A stretch of 64,000 bases of DNA from Dysidea avara (GCF_963678975.1 NC_089285.1:11828694-11892693), one strand, 5' to 3'. Shown: positions 45,501-55,747, counted from the stretch's first letter. The notes: generated by a model from the sequence alone, not told the origin. Translations and numbers: made by a program.

Positions 45501-45674
45501 CTCGAATGTTTTATACCCTATCTGACATTTAACAACTTTACTACCACTAGAATCACCACTAAAACTACGCTTCCTATGATCGGACATTTTTTGGCCGACG
45601 ACACTAATTACTACCGGTCATGTGATCCTGTTGTCCAGATTTTGACCGTTGACCGACCGTTCTATTGAGCTCTG
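42578..45674 (-). mobile_element. ZNF862-like hAT transposon with TIR and 6-bp TSD
   Basis: The left end is CAGAGCTCAATA and the right end TATTGAGCTCTG, a perfect 12-bp inverted repeat; weaker similarity (GATCGGTCATG / GATCACATGACCGG) continues inwards. The 6-bp direct repeat CTGAAG flanks it (42572-42577 and 45675-45680). The 3.1-kb body holds a transposase on the minus strand. hAT elements usually give 8-bp duplications, but 5- and 6-bp subgroups are known. The flanks outside are the two halves of a fold-back repeat. Confidence 0.85.
43211..45587 (-). pseudogene. ZNF862-like hAT transposase, frameshifted
   Basis: The ATG at 45587 starts MSDHRKRSFSG, then TFEKWQVQYNTEHRTLTWL, a CEVC...H zinc finger ending TSNVIDHATSSQHKAAM, and LRRKFDISFVMAREGIPF. 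A DGTTD motif (first catalytic aspartate) is followed by a lost 4-base piece near 44920. The next frame (to 43711) has STDGASVNISQNN, CYAHRLELSSKDGL (the CAHRLEL motif) and RWITHKRRALQKVI. Another shift at about 43740 gives LTFSLPFSNSRVEQI, and a deletion near 43505 precedes LDDLIEIYVQGPS. The acidic C-terminus ends at 43211. Protein order and motifs match the pseudogene at 13821-16578. Three disruptions make it inactive. Confidence 0.87.
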
Positions 45675-45739
45675 CTGAAGTATAGATTTAATGTCCACCA
45701 GTATCATACAATACTATTTCGGAATCATGCATGGATTTT

Positions 45740-45890
45740 TGCACATCCTCACAAAAAAATGTTGACCAGAAACCAGCCTCACAATACCTTCATAGTGCCT
45801 TGGCAGTATTGGTTAGGTACATATAACTAAGCCTAAAATTGCCTTCAGTGTGACTGAAAATGTTTCCTATTTATACTGACTGACTGATTA
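45740..45890. repeat. Interspersed repeat, relative of 38390-38590
   Basis: CACAAAAAAATGTTGACCAG, AAACCAGCCTCACAATACCT, and ACTGACTGACTG at the end parallel 38400-38580. Confidence 0.6.
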
Positions 45891-45918
45891 AAATAAGTAA
45901 TAGCATAATATGTAATAT

Positions 45919-46510
45919 CAAGAGTTAATAATAGTAGAGGGGAGAGTGTCTAACGCTCTATAGGGCTGTATAAAATGAGCGCGTTTGAGCTAAAGGGCTT
46001 CAGCAATCTTAACAAGCGACGTGTTAACGCATTCAATTATGGTTACGCGGCCGGCGCAATACTCATTCAGAAAAGAGTGTATCGATAGCAGTTCACGTGA
46101 GAAGCGAGTGTTATAAAATGGCGTCCGTTCATGGTTCTCAGTCGAAGATATCAAATTGTGGCAGTACCCGTGAGAGTGGAAAACAGATTCTAGTGGAAGA
46201 AGAAACATCATCTCGATGGGAAGTAGGAAAACCGTCGTTTGAAGATGCGATGCGGTGTTACCTGGTCTGCCATGTTGGAACCAAATACCACTATCAGCAC
46301 TTCCCAAATATCGATTCTAGTGTTCATGAACTTTTGTGCAGCATCGTTGATGTGACCTGACAAAAGTGACGATTGGTTCTAGTTGTCAAGTGTAGAGAAT
46401 GCGACTAAACACGAGATTATCCGTGGTGAAGCCCTTTAGCTCCCACGCGCTCATTTTATGCAGCCCTATACAGCGTTAGACACTCTCCCCTCCACTATTA
46501 TTAACTCTTG
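45919..46510. mobile_element. Long-TIR element, 592 bp, with an 80-codon ORF
   Basis: The left end CAAGAGTTAATAATAGTAGA is inverted at the right (TCCACTATTATTAACTCTTG). The TIRs extend about 84 bp (to GCTAAAGGGCTTCA) with only a few mismatches. GTAATAT (7 bp) occurs on both sides (45912-45918 and 46511-46517). Long TIRs recall Mutator-like elements, which give 9-bp duplications; 6-7 bp is known for Dada. The class is therefore open. The interior is 420 bp and holds an ORF on the plus strand. Confidence 0.85.
46118..46360 (+). CDS. Unknown 80-aa protein inside the long-TIR element
   Basis: The ATG in AAAATGGCG context opens 80 codons: MASVHGSQSKISNCGSTRES, a KQILVEEETSSRWEVGKPSF block, then MRCYLVCHVGTKYHYQHFPN and a DSSVHELLCSIVDVT end. 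Three Cys and three His fall in the last 35 residues, but there is no standard finger spacing. I recognise no family. It could be the first exon of the autonomous element's transposase left in a deletion derivative, or a captured host exon. Codon and base composition (about 46% GC) is richer than the surroundings. It may not be translated. Confidence 0.35.
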   Translation: MASVHGSQSKISNCGSTRESGKQILVEEETSSRWEVGKPSFEDAMRCYLVCHVGTKYHYQHFPNIDSSVHELLCSIVDVT

Positions 46511-46517
46511 GTAATAT

Positions 46518-46974
46518 TAATTGTTGGTTAAGTTCAGGTAGACCAGTATGGCGCCTGGTTTTTAGAAGTAGCACAACATCTACTTGTTATTCATTTACTT
46601 GTATATATCGTGGCCTCCTTTGTTTCTTTCCTTTAAATTCTGTGATTCTGTATTGAAACTTAAGTTCTGAATTTTCTCGCTTGTATTCCTTACATACAAT
46701 ATAATGAAAACCTCTATTGTGGGTTTCAACTATTAGAAACATTCAAATCTGCAATTCCTTTATGTCTTGCACATTATTACATTACATTATGTGTTACTGT
46801 GTGATGAGCAGTTTGAATTTTTTTGTAGGAATATCGATTTGACAACATTTGTAATAGGCTGGACGGAATCGATCAGCAAATAGAGATGCTGTTTACCTCC
46901 AGAATAGCAAATTCGCTTGCATTATATGCACACAAGGACCAGCAGAGTCATTTCACCCAGCAGGACTAGCAGTG
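46518..46974. other. Non-coding, nothing recognised
   Basis: AT-rich DNA between the long-TIR element and the tandem array. No gene or repeat seen. Confidence 0.3.
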
Positions 46975-47140
46975 TCGGCTGAGCAATCAGAATCATACCA
47001 TCAGTAGTCAGCCGAGCTGTCAGTCATACCATCAATAGTCAGCCGAGCAGTCACAGTCATACCATCAGTAGTCAGCTGAGCAGTCACAGTCATACCATCA
47101 GTAGTCAGCCGAGCAATCACAGTCATACCAACAGTCAGAG
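46975..47140. repeat. Tandem repeat, about 33-35 bp, 4-5 copies
   Basis: CATACCATCAGTAGTCAGCC followed by GAGCARTCACAGT repeats with few changes. It sits immediately 5' of the gypsy-3 remnant. Confidence 0.88.
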
Positions 47141-47234
47141 CCACCCAGCTGCCATTGATGTCCAACATTCGCCAGGGTCAAACAATGCGGCAAGTAAATT
47201 GCTTGTATTAGATTGCGTTATTGTATGCATATAC

Positions 47235-48038
47235 AATGCTTTACACATCAGATTGGTCGAACGATTTAATAGAACTCTTAAAGGAATGTTGAGCAAAGTT
47301 GTGTCAAAAGGGGGAAAGGACTGGGATGAGTGTTTGGGCCCAGCATTGTTAGCATACAGAACTGCTCCCCAAGCATCAACTTCACAGTCAGCATTTTTCT
47401 TGATGTATGGCCGTGATGCCAGAATTTCAACAGCACTGAATTTTTATGCACCAGCCACTAATTGTCCTACAGTTGAATCAGAGTATGCCAGACAACTGTT
47501 TAAAGAGTTGAAGAATGCTAGAATGTTAGCAAAGAGGAATATCCAGAATGCTCAAGACACAAAAGAACAATATGATAAGAGGGCTCAAGATAGCAAAATT
47601 TGTGCTGGAGACTTGGTTATGCTGAAAGTGGAGCCAAGATTTAAGTTAGACAGAGGGTTTAAGGGACCCTACCGTGTTCAAGATGTTACCACCACTAATG
47701 CAACAATTCAGATGATGAATGATCCGAATTCAGAACCACTGGTTGTATCATTGCAGTGTCTTTCCTTGTGCAATGGTTCTTTTTCTGGTGATATTCAGCC
47801 CTGGAAGGGACACTACAAACCTCGACGTCATCGTCAAGTTAGAAGACCACCTCCAGATAATTCCCAAGTTGATGAAGTGACTAGTAATCAGGATGATACC
47901 AGTCAGAACCAAGCAACTAAGACACGTGCTGGCAGAGTAGTGAAGAAGCCTGCCCGATACTGTATGACTGTGGAGGGCTCCTCTTCTCAAGGGGAGGGAG
48001 GATGTAAAGGCAAAGATCACGTGAGAACGGACACGTGA
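47235..48038 (+). pseudogene. gypsy-3 integrase C-terminal half
   Basis: It starts at LVERFNRTLKGMLSKVV (the end of the integrase core, just after the catalytic glutamate region), then WDECLGPALLAYRTAPQAST, QYDKRAQDSKICAGDLVMLK, RFKLDRGFKGPYRVQDV (GPF-like module). A polar tail ends with KTRAGRVVKKPARY. The frame is open to the stop at 48036. The first two catalytic aspartates are absent because of the truncation. Confidence 0.85.
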
Positions 48039-48215
48039 CTGAAGGTGTGAACTCATGGACCAAATATTGTTGTAGGCTGCTAATGTGTGCGTGATTGTAA
48101 TTGATCAAATGTTGTTTAACAATTGTTTAATGATCATTGCTGAATCATATTAAGTGATAATAGCCTACTGTACCAACCGTCGAGTGATACGGCACACTTC
48201 AAGGACGGTTTCACA
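48003..48215 (+). repeat. Putative 3' LTR of gypsy-3
   Basis: The purine tract AAGGGGAGGGAGGA at 47989-48002 ends at TGTAAAGGC, the probable LTR start. The right edge (GGTTTCACA) is a guess from the TG...CA convention. Confidence 0.5.
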
Positions 48216-49485
48216 CCTCCGACGAACGACACGTGGACCCGAGAGGCATCACAGTGTGTTCGTGCTTTGCGTGTGTGTGGGTGTGCGTGTGTGTGACTAA
48301 AGTAGTTTTCTTTACAATTGTGTCACTCATAATTTGTTCTGTTGTGGAAATGCTACAATACTGGAAGGAATATGCTTTTGTAATTCTACATATACAGCAT
48401 GACCAGATTGCCAGTACACTTTTAAAATGCATATACATATCTGAATATCCTACATAATGGATATACAGCTTTAAGCACTCCAAGATATGTAATAACAGAA
48501 AAATCTATTTGTACATCAGTCATATATAGGGATAAATCAAAGATGCTTAGTAAGAAGGCTACGATTGATAGATAGTATGTGGAGTTGAACCTTGTGCCAT
48601 TGTACAGGGTCTATGCATTTGCTAGGGTATTACTTTGTTTGGTAAATTTTCCATGTACAGCTGTATCGGTGTATAGTATAAAAGTGTAAAGATTGACGTA
48701 CCCTGTAGTGAGATGTTTCAAATTATGTGTTTCCTAAAATGAAAGAACAAGATATGATATAATTTAGGTTTTACTTTACACTTGTAATTACAAATATGAA
48801 ATCCACATTTGTTAGAGTTTTGCAGACCTTTGGTAAAATGTGTGAAAGGTGATAGGCGATTTGCTTTCATTATCTTTATACAGAAATGTGTGAAAGTGAT
48901 GGAATACTTATAAACTGAGGTAATTATTTGCGTTACTTCTTATTGTGTAGTCTTGTAGGCATAAATTTTATGGATGGGCAATTAGGGTTGGGCAATATAA
49001 TGATGTACTGTTGCTATTGTGATATAAGTACGTAACGATAACTGTATTGAGAAACTTTTTACACATTGTGATATATTGAGTTCATGATTTGTGATATATT
49101 GCTTACAATAAAGAATACCATTAACGTAACTGTCTTACATTAGAAATGCAGCAAATTACATTTACAATAACCATTACAATGACTAGAATTGTGCTAGAAT
49201 TAGTTTGTTTTTGTTTATAGGCATGCTAGTAATCGTTCGCTCAAAAGTTCTATTAAATGCCCGCCACGTGGCAAGTTGTGTGTAAATAAAATCCATCCAG
49301 TTTAGTTTAATCCTGATGTAGAAGTACTTCATTCTAAAACGTTAACCACAGTAGTATTTTCATGTTGTAGCAGTATTCAAGCCTTTTTTTAGTACAAGTG
49401 TCGCTGGTTATCTGAAGCGACTATAATTCTACCATTATTGGTGGCGATTTAGACGATAGTACAACACATTCTTGCAGTGGGCATT
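48216..49485. other. Non-coding; (GT)n and a hAT-like edge at 48977
   Basis: A GT-rich run lies at 48261-48296. At about 48977 TAGGGTTGGGCAATATAATG resembles a hAT MITE terminus; no partner end was found. No gene. Confidence 0.35.
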
Positions 49486-49643
49486 TGTGGTATCGTAAAT
49501 ACACAATAAGTTCAATGATTAATAATTGTAATCAACTCAACAAATTAAGCAACTACAACAAAACGGCTGTATGGGAAAGAGCAACTATGCACGTGCACTT
49601 ATACAATCATATATTACATCAGTTAGTTAATGACATCACTACA
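49486..49643 (-). repeat. Putative 3' LTR of gypsy-4
   Basis: 158 bp. On the minus strand it starts TGTAGTGATG directly after the purine tract AAGGGGGAGGAGG and ends ATACCACA. The outer edge is inferred without a second LTR. Confidence 0.6.
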
Positions 49644-49782
49644 CCTCCTCCCCCTTAAGTGTCTGACTCCTCTATGTAACGAGATGGGGGTCGCCTAACT
49701 CTGGAGGGGTAGCGTTGCTCAACAGTCACATTACTTGGAGGGTCTACTGTAACATCTGATGTAAAACTGTTAGGAAACATCG

Positions 49783-50606
49783 TCAAATCATTATCATCAA
49801 GCAACAGAACATCTTGATTTGGAATGTCATTGTCACTGAAACGTTGTCTAAGCTGATCTTGATGGCAACAATGGTTTTACCATCATCTAACTTGACTTGA
49901 AAAGAGACAGGACCAGTTTCTTTGACAATAAATCCAGATAACCACAGCCTTCCTTTGCGATTGTTCTTAACATACACTTTCTACCCAACTGAAAAGGTAC
50001 ATGTTCGACAATGTTTATCATGGGTCTCCTTCTGTTTCCGCTGTTTGGTGAGAACTCTATCTTCTGTACTAGGTTTGAGGAGATCTAGCCTGGAACACAA
50101 TCTTCTACCAATCAAAAGTTCAGATGGTGAAGAGCCTGTAGTGCTGTGTGGAGTAATACGGTACTGGAATAACACTCTTGAAATGCGATCATTTAGTGTA
50201 CCGGTTGACTGTTTACGAATACCTTGCTTGATTACCTGAACAGAACGTTCTGCCATGCCATTGGATGATGGATGGTACGGCGCAGTCTGAATGTGGCGGA
50301 TACTGTTCATCTGACAAAACTCTTTGAATTCAGAAGTAACAAATTGTGTTCCATTATCTGATACAATGCTTTCAGGTACTCCAAATTGTGCAAACACTTG
50401 TCTAAGGTATCGAATGGTAGCTGAACTAGTTGCATTCTTCATTGTAAATGCTTCAATCCACTTAGAGTGGGAATCGACAATGATCAGCAACATTTTTCCT
50501 TCAATTGGTCCCGCAAAATCTATATGTAATCTAGTCCAAGGGCGGGTGGTACTGGAGGGGGTGTGGCTCAATTCTGCTGGCAATCCTCACACTGTTTCAC
50601 AACATC
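49783..50606 (-). pseudogene. gypsy-4 integrase core and C-terminus
   Basis: The core frame (50583-49981) has HIDFAGP with IIVDSHSKW (first aspartate), SIVSDNGTQF (second), HPSSNGMAERSVQVIK (glutamate), then PSELLIGRRLCSRLDLL. A stop near 49981 and a shift separate the C-terminal block RKGRLWLSGFIVKETGPVSF. A TAA near 50607 cuts it from the zinc-binding region. Confidence 0.88.
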
Positions 50607-51283
50607 TTAAACGGCTTCATCTAACTTAGGCCACCATACTAGATGTCGTGCCAAAGCCTTCATCCGTGTCATCCCTGGGTGTCCTCCATGAAGTTCAGCC
50701 AGAACTGTTTGTCTGCCCTGTGGTGGAACAACCACTCTTACACCCCAAAGGACACAACCAGCATGAGTGGATAGTTCAAAACATCTGTTCCAGTAAGGTT
50801 TCAGTACATTGTCAACCTGACTAGCCAACCCAACTGTATGTATTGTGACACTTTTGCCAAGACAGGATCCTTCTTAGTCCAATTGGCAATTTGTGTTGAG
50901 GTAATGGGGGCTTTGTCAAGCTTTTCTATCATTAACACAAACTCAGCTGGTACAGGAGTACTAGTAGGCTTATCAGGTAAGGGTAACCGACTCATAGCAT
51001 CAGCATTTGCATGTTTACTAGTGGATCTGAAAACAATGGTATACTCGTAAGATGCTAACAATAGTGCCCAGCGCTGTATACGACTTGATGCTTGAACCGG
51101 GATACTTTTGGTCTCATTGAACAATGTTGTCAAAGGCTGGTGATCAGTCTGTAACACAAATTTGTGACCAAACAAGTATGAATGAAAACGTTTCATACCA
51201 TAAACACATGCTAGACCTTCTTTCTCCACTTGTGAGTATTTCTTTTCAGCATCTGTCAAGGTCCGAGACACAAAACCAATAGG
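50607..51283 (-). pseudogene. gypsy-4 RNase H end and integrase zinc region
   Basis: From 51283: SRTLTDAEKKYSQVEKEG (catalytic glutamate), VLQTDHQPLTTLF, HANADAMSRLPL. A shift near 50825 leads to VLKPYWNRCFELSTH, LAELHGGHPGMTRMKALARH and LVWWPKLDEAV, then a stop. Confidence 0.88.
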
Positions 51284-52099
51284 CCAGTTTCACATAAGGC
51301 CTTAAGAATGCAATCAGTGTTAATTGTCTATTGCGTAACTACTGGATGCTGTGGATGACCATAAAAATGTATTGAAGCCATTGGGAAAACGATGATAACC
51401 AGCAGCAAAACTTCGGTAACTTACAAAGTATATGGTATGTTCTAATTTTCTGTACATGGAAAGAAACTACATTGATTTCTCTTTTGTTTCGTGGTTGTCC
51501 GCTGTAAATAGGACGAAAGATGCCCGAGTTAATAGGGTGGTGAAGTTAGAAATGTCACCAGACAAGGCCTTCCACAGCTGATATTTGTAAGTTCGAAGTC
51601 AGAAAATAACATAGGAACTTAAACAAGTCTTAACAATAGTTTTTGTTGTGAATCGCTTCACAGGAAAGCGCTGAATTGGCATGAGAGCTAATAAGTTAAC
51701 AGCGTGTTCAGGGAGCCCAGATACATCATCCAGGTGATAGTACAGCTTGCTCTTGTACTGTACATCTGGTAAACAAGAATAACAAGCAGCTGCTTTTGTG
51801 TTTCGTCTCCAGAAAACATTCTTATCACACATTCTAACCTTTATTGGCTCATAACTCGCTAGTGGCTTAGCGTATTTACAGCAGACAAACACCACAGGGA
51901 GTAGAAATCGATGTAGTCTACAGTGCTGCTTTAAAAACTCGGATATTTCCATTAGATTCTATGTGACAATAGATTTTGTGTCCGTGGTTGTCCGTTTCCC
52001 AATGGTTTCTGTACATTTTTATGGCTAACCACAGCATCCAGTGGTTGCGCAACCACAATTAAAAGATTAATTAAAATACTTTCCCTTACATGAAACTGG
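51284..52099. mobile_element. Long-TIR insertion in gypsy-4 RNase H, 816 bp
   Basis: The left end CCAGTTTCACATAAGG and the right end, inverted, CCAGTTTCATGTAAGG. Further in, the left ACTGGATGCTGTGGATGACC, ATAAAAATGTA and CCATTGGGAAAACG match the inverted right end, so the TIRs reach about 125 bp. The flanks CCAATAGG (51276-51283) and CCTATTGG (52100-52107) differ at two positions and sit in a palindromic target. The RNase H reading stops and resumes across it. The 117-codon minus-strand frame inside (51952-51599) resembles nothing I know. Confidence 0.8.
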
Positions 52100-53733
52100 C
52101 CTATTGGTTTTTGTGATCCATCAGGCATTACATGTGACAAAACGGCGCCTATGCCATAGGCAGACGCATCACAAGCCAAACGAATTTCTAAAGTTGGGTC
52201 AAAATGAACCATGAGTTGTGACGACGATAGCAATTGTTTTGAGTTCTCAAATGCTTGCTGCTGTTCATCCTTCCATTGCCATGGGACTGACTGTTTCAGT
52301 AGCTTGTGTAAAGGAGCAAGCTTCGATGACAGGTTTGGAAGGAACTTCGAATAATACGAGAGCATCCCTAAGTATGACTTTAGTTCGGTCACATTCTTGG
52401 GATTGGGAACAGCTTGAAGTGCCTTCACTTTCTCTTCTAGAGGGTGCAAGCCTTGGGAATCAATACGATGACCCAGGTAAGTCACAGAGTCGGAGAGGAA
52501 CACACATTTACATTTCTTCAGTTTAAGACCTGCATCTTCCAGTCGTTGAAAAACTTTATGTAAGGTTGACAAATGTTCTTCCACTGAGCGGCCCATCACA
52601 AGTATATCATCAAGATAAACAATAACACCTGGGATGTCTTTGAGGAGACATTTCATGACTCGTTGGAATATCCCTGGTGCCGAGGAAACACCAAAAAGTA
52701 ATCTATTGTAGCAAAAGAGCCCCTTGTGTGTGTTGACAACAACATACTTTTTAGACTCATCATCCAACATGATCTGCTGGTAAGCCTGGCTCATGTCTAA
52801 TTTTGTAAAGGAAGTGCCATGAGAGAGAGTAGCAAACAAATCTTCAATTTTAGGAATCAGATAACGGTCAAGCTTTGAAGCTTTGTTGACAGTGACTTTA
52901 AAGTCGCCACAGATTCTCAGTGATTTACCATCAGCCTTAAGGACTGGCACAATTGGTGCCGCCCACTCTGCATATTGGACTTGTTCAATAATACCTTCTG
53001 TCCTCAATCTGTCAAGCTCTTCCTCCACTTTAGTTTGCATAGAGTATGGAACTGGACGAGCTTTACAAAACTTAGGCTTAGCCTGAGGATCTATGTAAAT
53101 TTTAGCTTTGTAATCTTTTAACATTCCAAGACCTGATTCAAACAAACTATTGTGACAATTCAATAACTGCTCCAACGTGGTATCACTAGTAACTGTGTAA
53201 ATTTTCTTCCAATTCAATTCAATTTGTAGCATCCAATCTCGGCCAAAAAGGTTTGGGCCTCCCCCTGCCACTACTAACAAGGGTAATTTGACACATTGAT
53301 CACCATAGGAAACTTCAACTTGTATTTGACCCAGTACTGAAATCGACTCTCCTGAATAGTAGTGCAACTGTGTGTTTGATGGTTGCAACTTAGTACCTGG
53401 AAATAACTGTTTGAAAGTGTTCTCTGAAATTAAGGAAACAGTTGCACCAGTGTGCAACTCCATAGAAAATGGTTTCCCATTGAGCTTGACATCCACAGTA
53501 AAGGGCTTAACTGATGACTTGTCATTTATTGCATCAGAGCTGCTTGTAGTTGCATCGGTGACAGTCCCAATTCGCTTTTTGGTAGCTTCTTTGTCATCAC
53601 TATGCTGCCTAGTTTGTGGTTGTCCCTGTCTGCACATTCTCTTTAAGTGTCCTTGTTTACCACAGTTGTGGCATTTGGCACTCTTGTAGGGACAATGCAT
53701 AGGTGGTGGGAAGACTGACCACACTTGTAACAT
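51952..53733 (-). pseudogene. gypsy-4 zinc knuckle, protease, RT, RNase H start
   Basis: In order: knuckle CHNCGKQGHLKRMC; protease motif MELHTGATVSLIS, where the catalytic aspartate of D-T-G is replaced by histidine; LFGRDWML; RT with ICGDFKVTVNKASKLDRY, KLDMSQAYQQIMLDD, VYLDD (catalytic box intact) and VTYLGHRIDSQG; RNase H start [18 protein letters not shown]. The real chain ends at QKPIG near 52105, where the long-TIR insertion begins; the last 40 codons come from the insertion. Confidence 0.9.
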
Positions 53734-53783
53734 TCTTTAGTCTCCCCCCGCCCAGAAGTCTGGTTCAATTTGTGCACTTCCTT

Positions 53784-54110
53784 TTACTGTGCCCCGCCCT
53801 GTAGCGCTCTGGCGTGATAGGCAGCAGACTCCATCCCATGTGCTATATCGATAGCTCCACTGAGCGTCAATTCTTTCTCAGTTAAAAGTCGTTTCTGTAT
53901 AGTTTCACTTGCTAGTCCGCAGACAAAACGATCTCTGAGGGCCTCGTCTAGGTGAGCCCCAAATTCACAGTGGATAGTGAGACGCTGTAGCTCTGCAGTG
54001 AATATTGAGTCGCCAGCAAAACTACTGTAGTCTTTCGGTTGTGCAGTGTAGTATACTGTGACCACTGAGAACTGATCCACACGTAGACCACTGTCCAAGT
54101 CGAGGTCCAA
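53784..54110 (-). pseudogene. gypsy-4 gag remnant
   Basis: It has LQRLTIHCEFGAHLDEALRD, RFVCGLASETIQKRLL and TEKELTLSGAIDIAHGMESA, parallel to gypsy-2 gag. The N-terminal half of the capsid region is missing and the first 30 codons look unrelated. A shift separates it from the knuckle region at 53733. Confidence 0.82.
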
Positions 54111-54118
54111 GTTAGCTA

Positions 54119-55603
54119 GTTATACCTGTAAAAGAGTGAATACAGTAAGTGACTTAGCTGCAGTAACAATGGCTAGTCTTTCCAAGGCTACACAAGGCAG
54201 TTTTAAAAAATAACAGCTTTACGTATATAGTGGCAATGCGTGGCTCTCAAGCTGTAGCTACGCGTGGCTGTTTTGGTCATTATTCTGCCACGCGTGACAA
54301 TAGCTTATGCCACACCGTGGCAATGCTTATCCTCACGCATGGTTTTAACTCTTGCCACGGAAATTTTTGCCTTGTAAAATTATTATTGTATTAAAAATGC
54401 ATGATACAAATTATAATTTAAAAAAAAACTGGTCAGCAGAAATGGCCGGTCAATACCTGTCTTGAGTGGCCAATGTGCCATCTTGGTCGGAAATTGGCTG
54501 ATGGCCAACTGTTATATTGTGCACTGGTTTATATGACTGTAGGCTGTACTTATAGTATAGGATGTAGATATGAACCCCTTTCGTCAGATTCTCGATCCAG
54601 TGTTAGTTAGAAGAACAATGTAGTCACAGGGACCACTGACACAATGCCGCCGGCAGGTTGTCCTGAACCCAAACCATCCATTGTCAGTTGCCAAAGAATT
54701 ATTTGCCAACTTCAAGAGAGGCTAATAACCAAGGTTAAATATTTGCTGGTTTTTTTTAGCTGTTTTGCAGCTATGCTCTGGACTAACATACATTAAAACA
54801 TTAACAAAGGTACATGCATACAATTATTACAACAATAACAAACAATATTTGTTACACCTTTGGCCCTATTGATTGTGTACTATGGTGCCAATTCATGTGG
54901 AGAGTCTCAGTCGATAACACGAGGGGAATCAATGTGTACTCATTACAACAAACAATTTTTACCCACACCACGCTTAATCATTAGTTACATGAACAAGACA
55001 ACACTAATCAAGCTTTAGATAACAAGCGAATAACATTCGATAACAATAACAAGTAAGCAGTTGTTGTGTGTAATGATTGTATTTTTGGCATCGAAACAGA
55101 CTGGTGCAGAGTTTGTGCCCCTCCCAAATCTTATTAAGGTCGTCTTTAAGGCTTTATTCTTCCATTTTATTATGGAAACGGCTTCATTATCACTTATCTG
55201 CACATTAAATTCAATGATGATGGTCCCAACATACACGAACTAAAACAATAAACACACACATTTATGTTGCAATATTTATTTTAAATGGCAAGTTGAAGGG
55301 ACAAGGACTCCAACACAAGTCGAAGGTCTAAAGTACGAATTATGGAATGGGACAAGGATTCTGACATCACCAGGAAATCATAAGTATCTAGTGTCACGAT
55401 ATGCCAATTACGAACTCCTGATATTACCATAGGACTACTTTAATACACCCATCTTTATGTGCATGCTTACTTTATACGAGGGCTAAATCCGTGCTCTTTT
55501 TTCTGGTTGGCTAGAATACTCATCTCCAGACATTCTTCTCACTTAATGGTGATCAACGCTAAAGCGGGTATAACAGTACAACAACAAAACGTAAAGGCGG
55601 TTA
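54119..55603. other. Non-coding; CCACGCGTGGC-type words at 54235-54365
   Basis: GGCAATGCGTGGC, CTACGCGTGGC, CCACGCGTGAC and CACGCATGG recur every 20-35 bp in 54235-54365. No gene elsewhere. Confidence 0.4.
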
Positions 55604-55747
55604 TAGTCTCGCGTGGCCAGACCACTTTAATTACTGCAGGGGCGGTTGAAGATATTAAACACACAAGTTACCAGAACATAGGCAGGTTGCTAGGTTCTTT
55701 TCCCTACCCAATACACGGAAAAAAAGCGGTCTAGCCACGCGAGACTA
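55604..55747. mobile_element. MITE, 144 bp, TAGTCTCGCGTGGC ends
   Basis: The left end TAGTCTCGCGTGGCCAGACC and the right end, inverted, TAGTCTCGCGTGGCTAGACC match at 19 of 20 positions and continue with CRCTTT. No flanking duplication was decided. Confidence 0.8.

Larger units (their letters stand above)
47235..48215 (+). mobile_element. Ty3/gypsy element (gypsy-3), 3' end only
   Basis: The integrase C-terminal half, a purine tract and a putative 3' LTR remain; everything 5' is missing. The chain differs from gypsy-1, -2 and -4 in its C-terminal tail, so it is another lineage. Confidence 0.8.
49486..54118 (-). mobile_element. Ty3/gypsy element (gypsy-4), 5'-truncated, interrupted
   Basis: Minus strand, with a putative 3' LTR at 49486-49643, then integrase, RNase H, RT, protease, and part of gag up to about 54110. 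The 5' LTR, PBS and gag start are missing. An 816-bp insertion interrupts RNase H. Many frameshifts. It is closest in order and motifs to gypsy-1. Confidence 0.88.

Noticed and set aside
43211..45587. Introns explaining the frame breaks of the ZNF862-like gene
   Set aside because: The joints lack paired GT and AG ends and lose a few bases at motif positions; small deletions fit better.
51599..51952. 117-codon frame in the long-TIR insertion as a gene
   Set aside because: No recognisable family and no second copy; kept only as a remark in the element entry.
55459..55734. 91-codon plus-strand frame
   Set aside because: It crosses the 144-bp MITE and shows no family.
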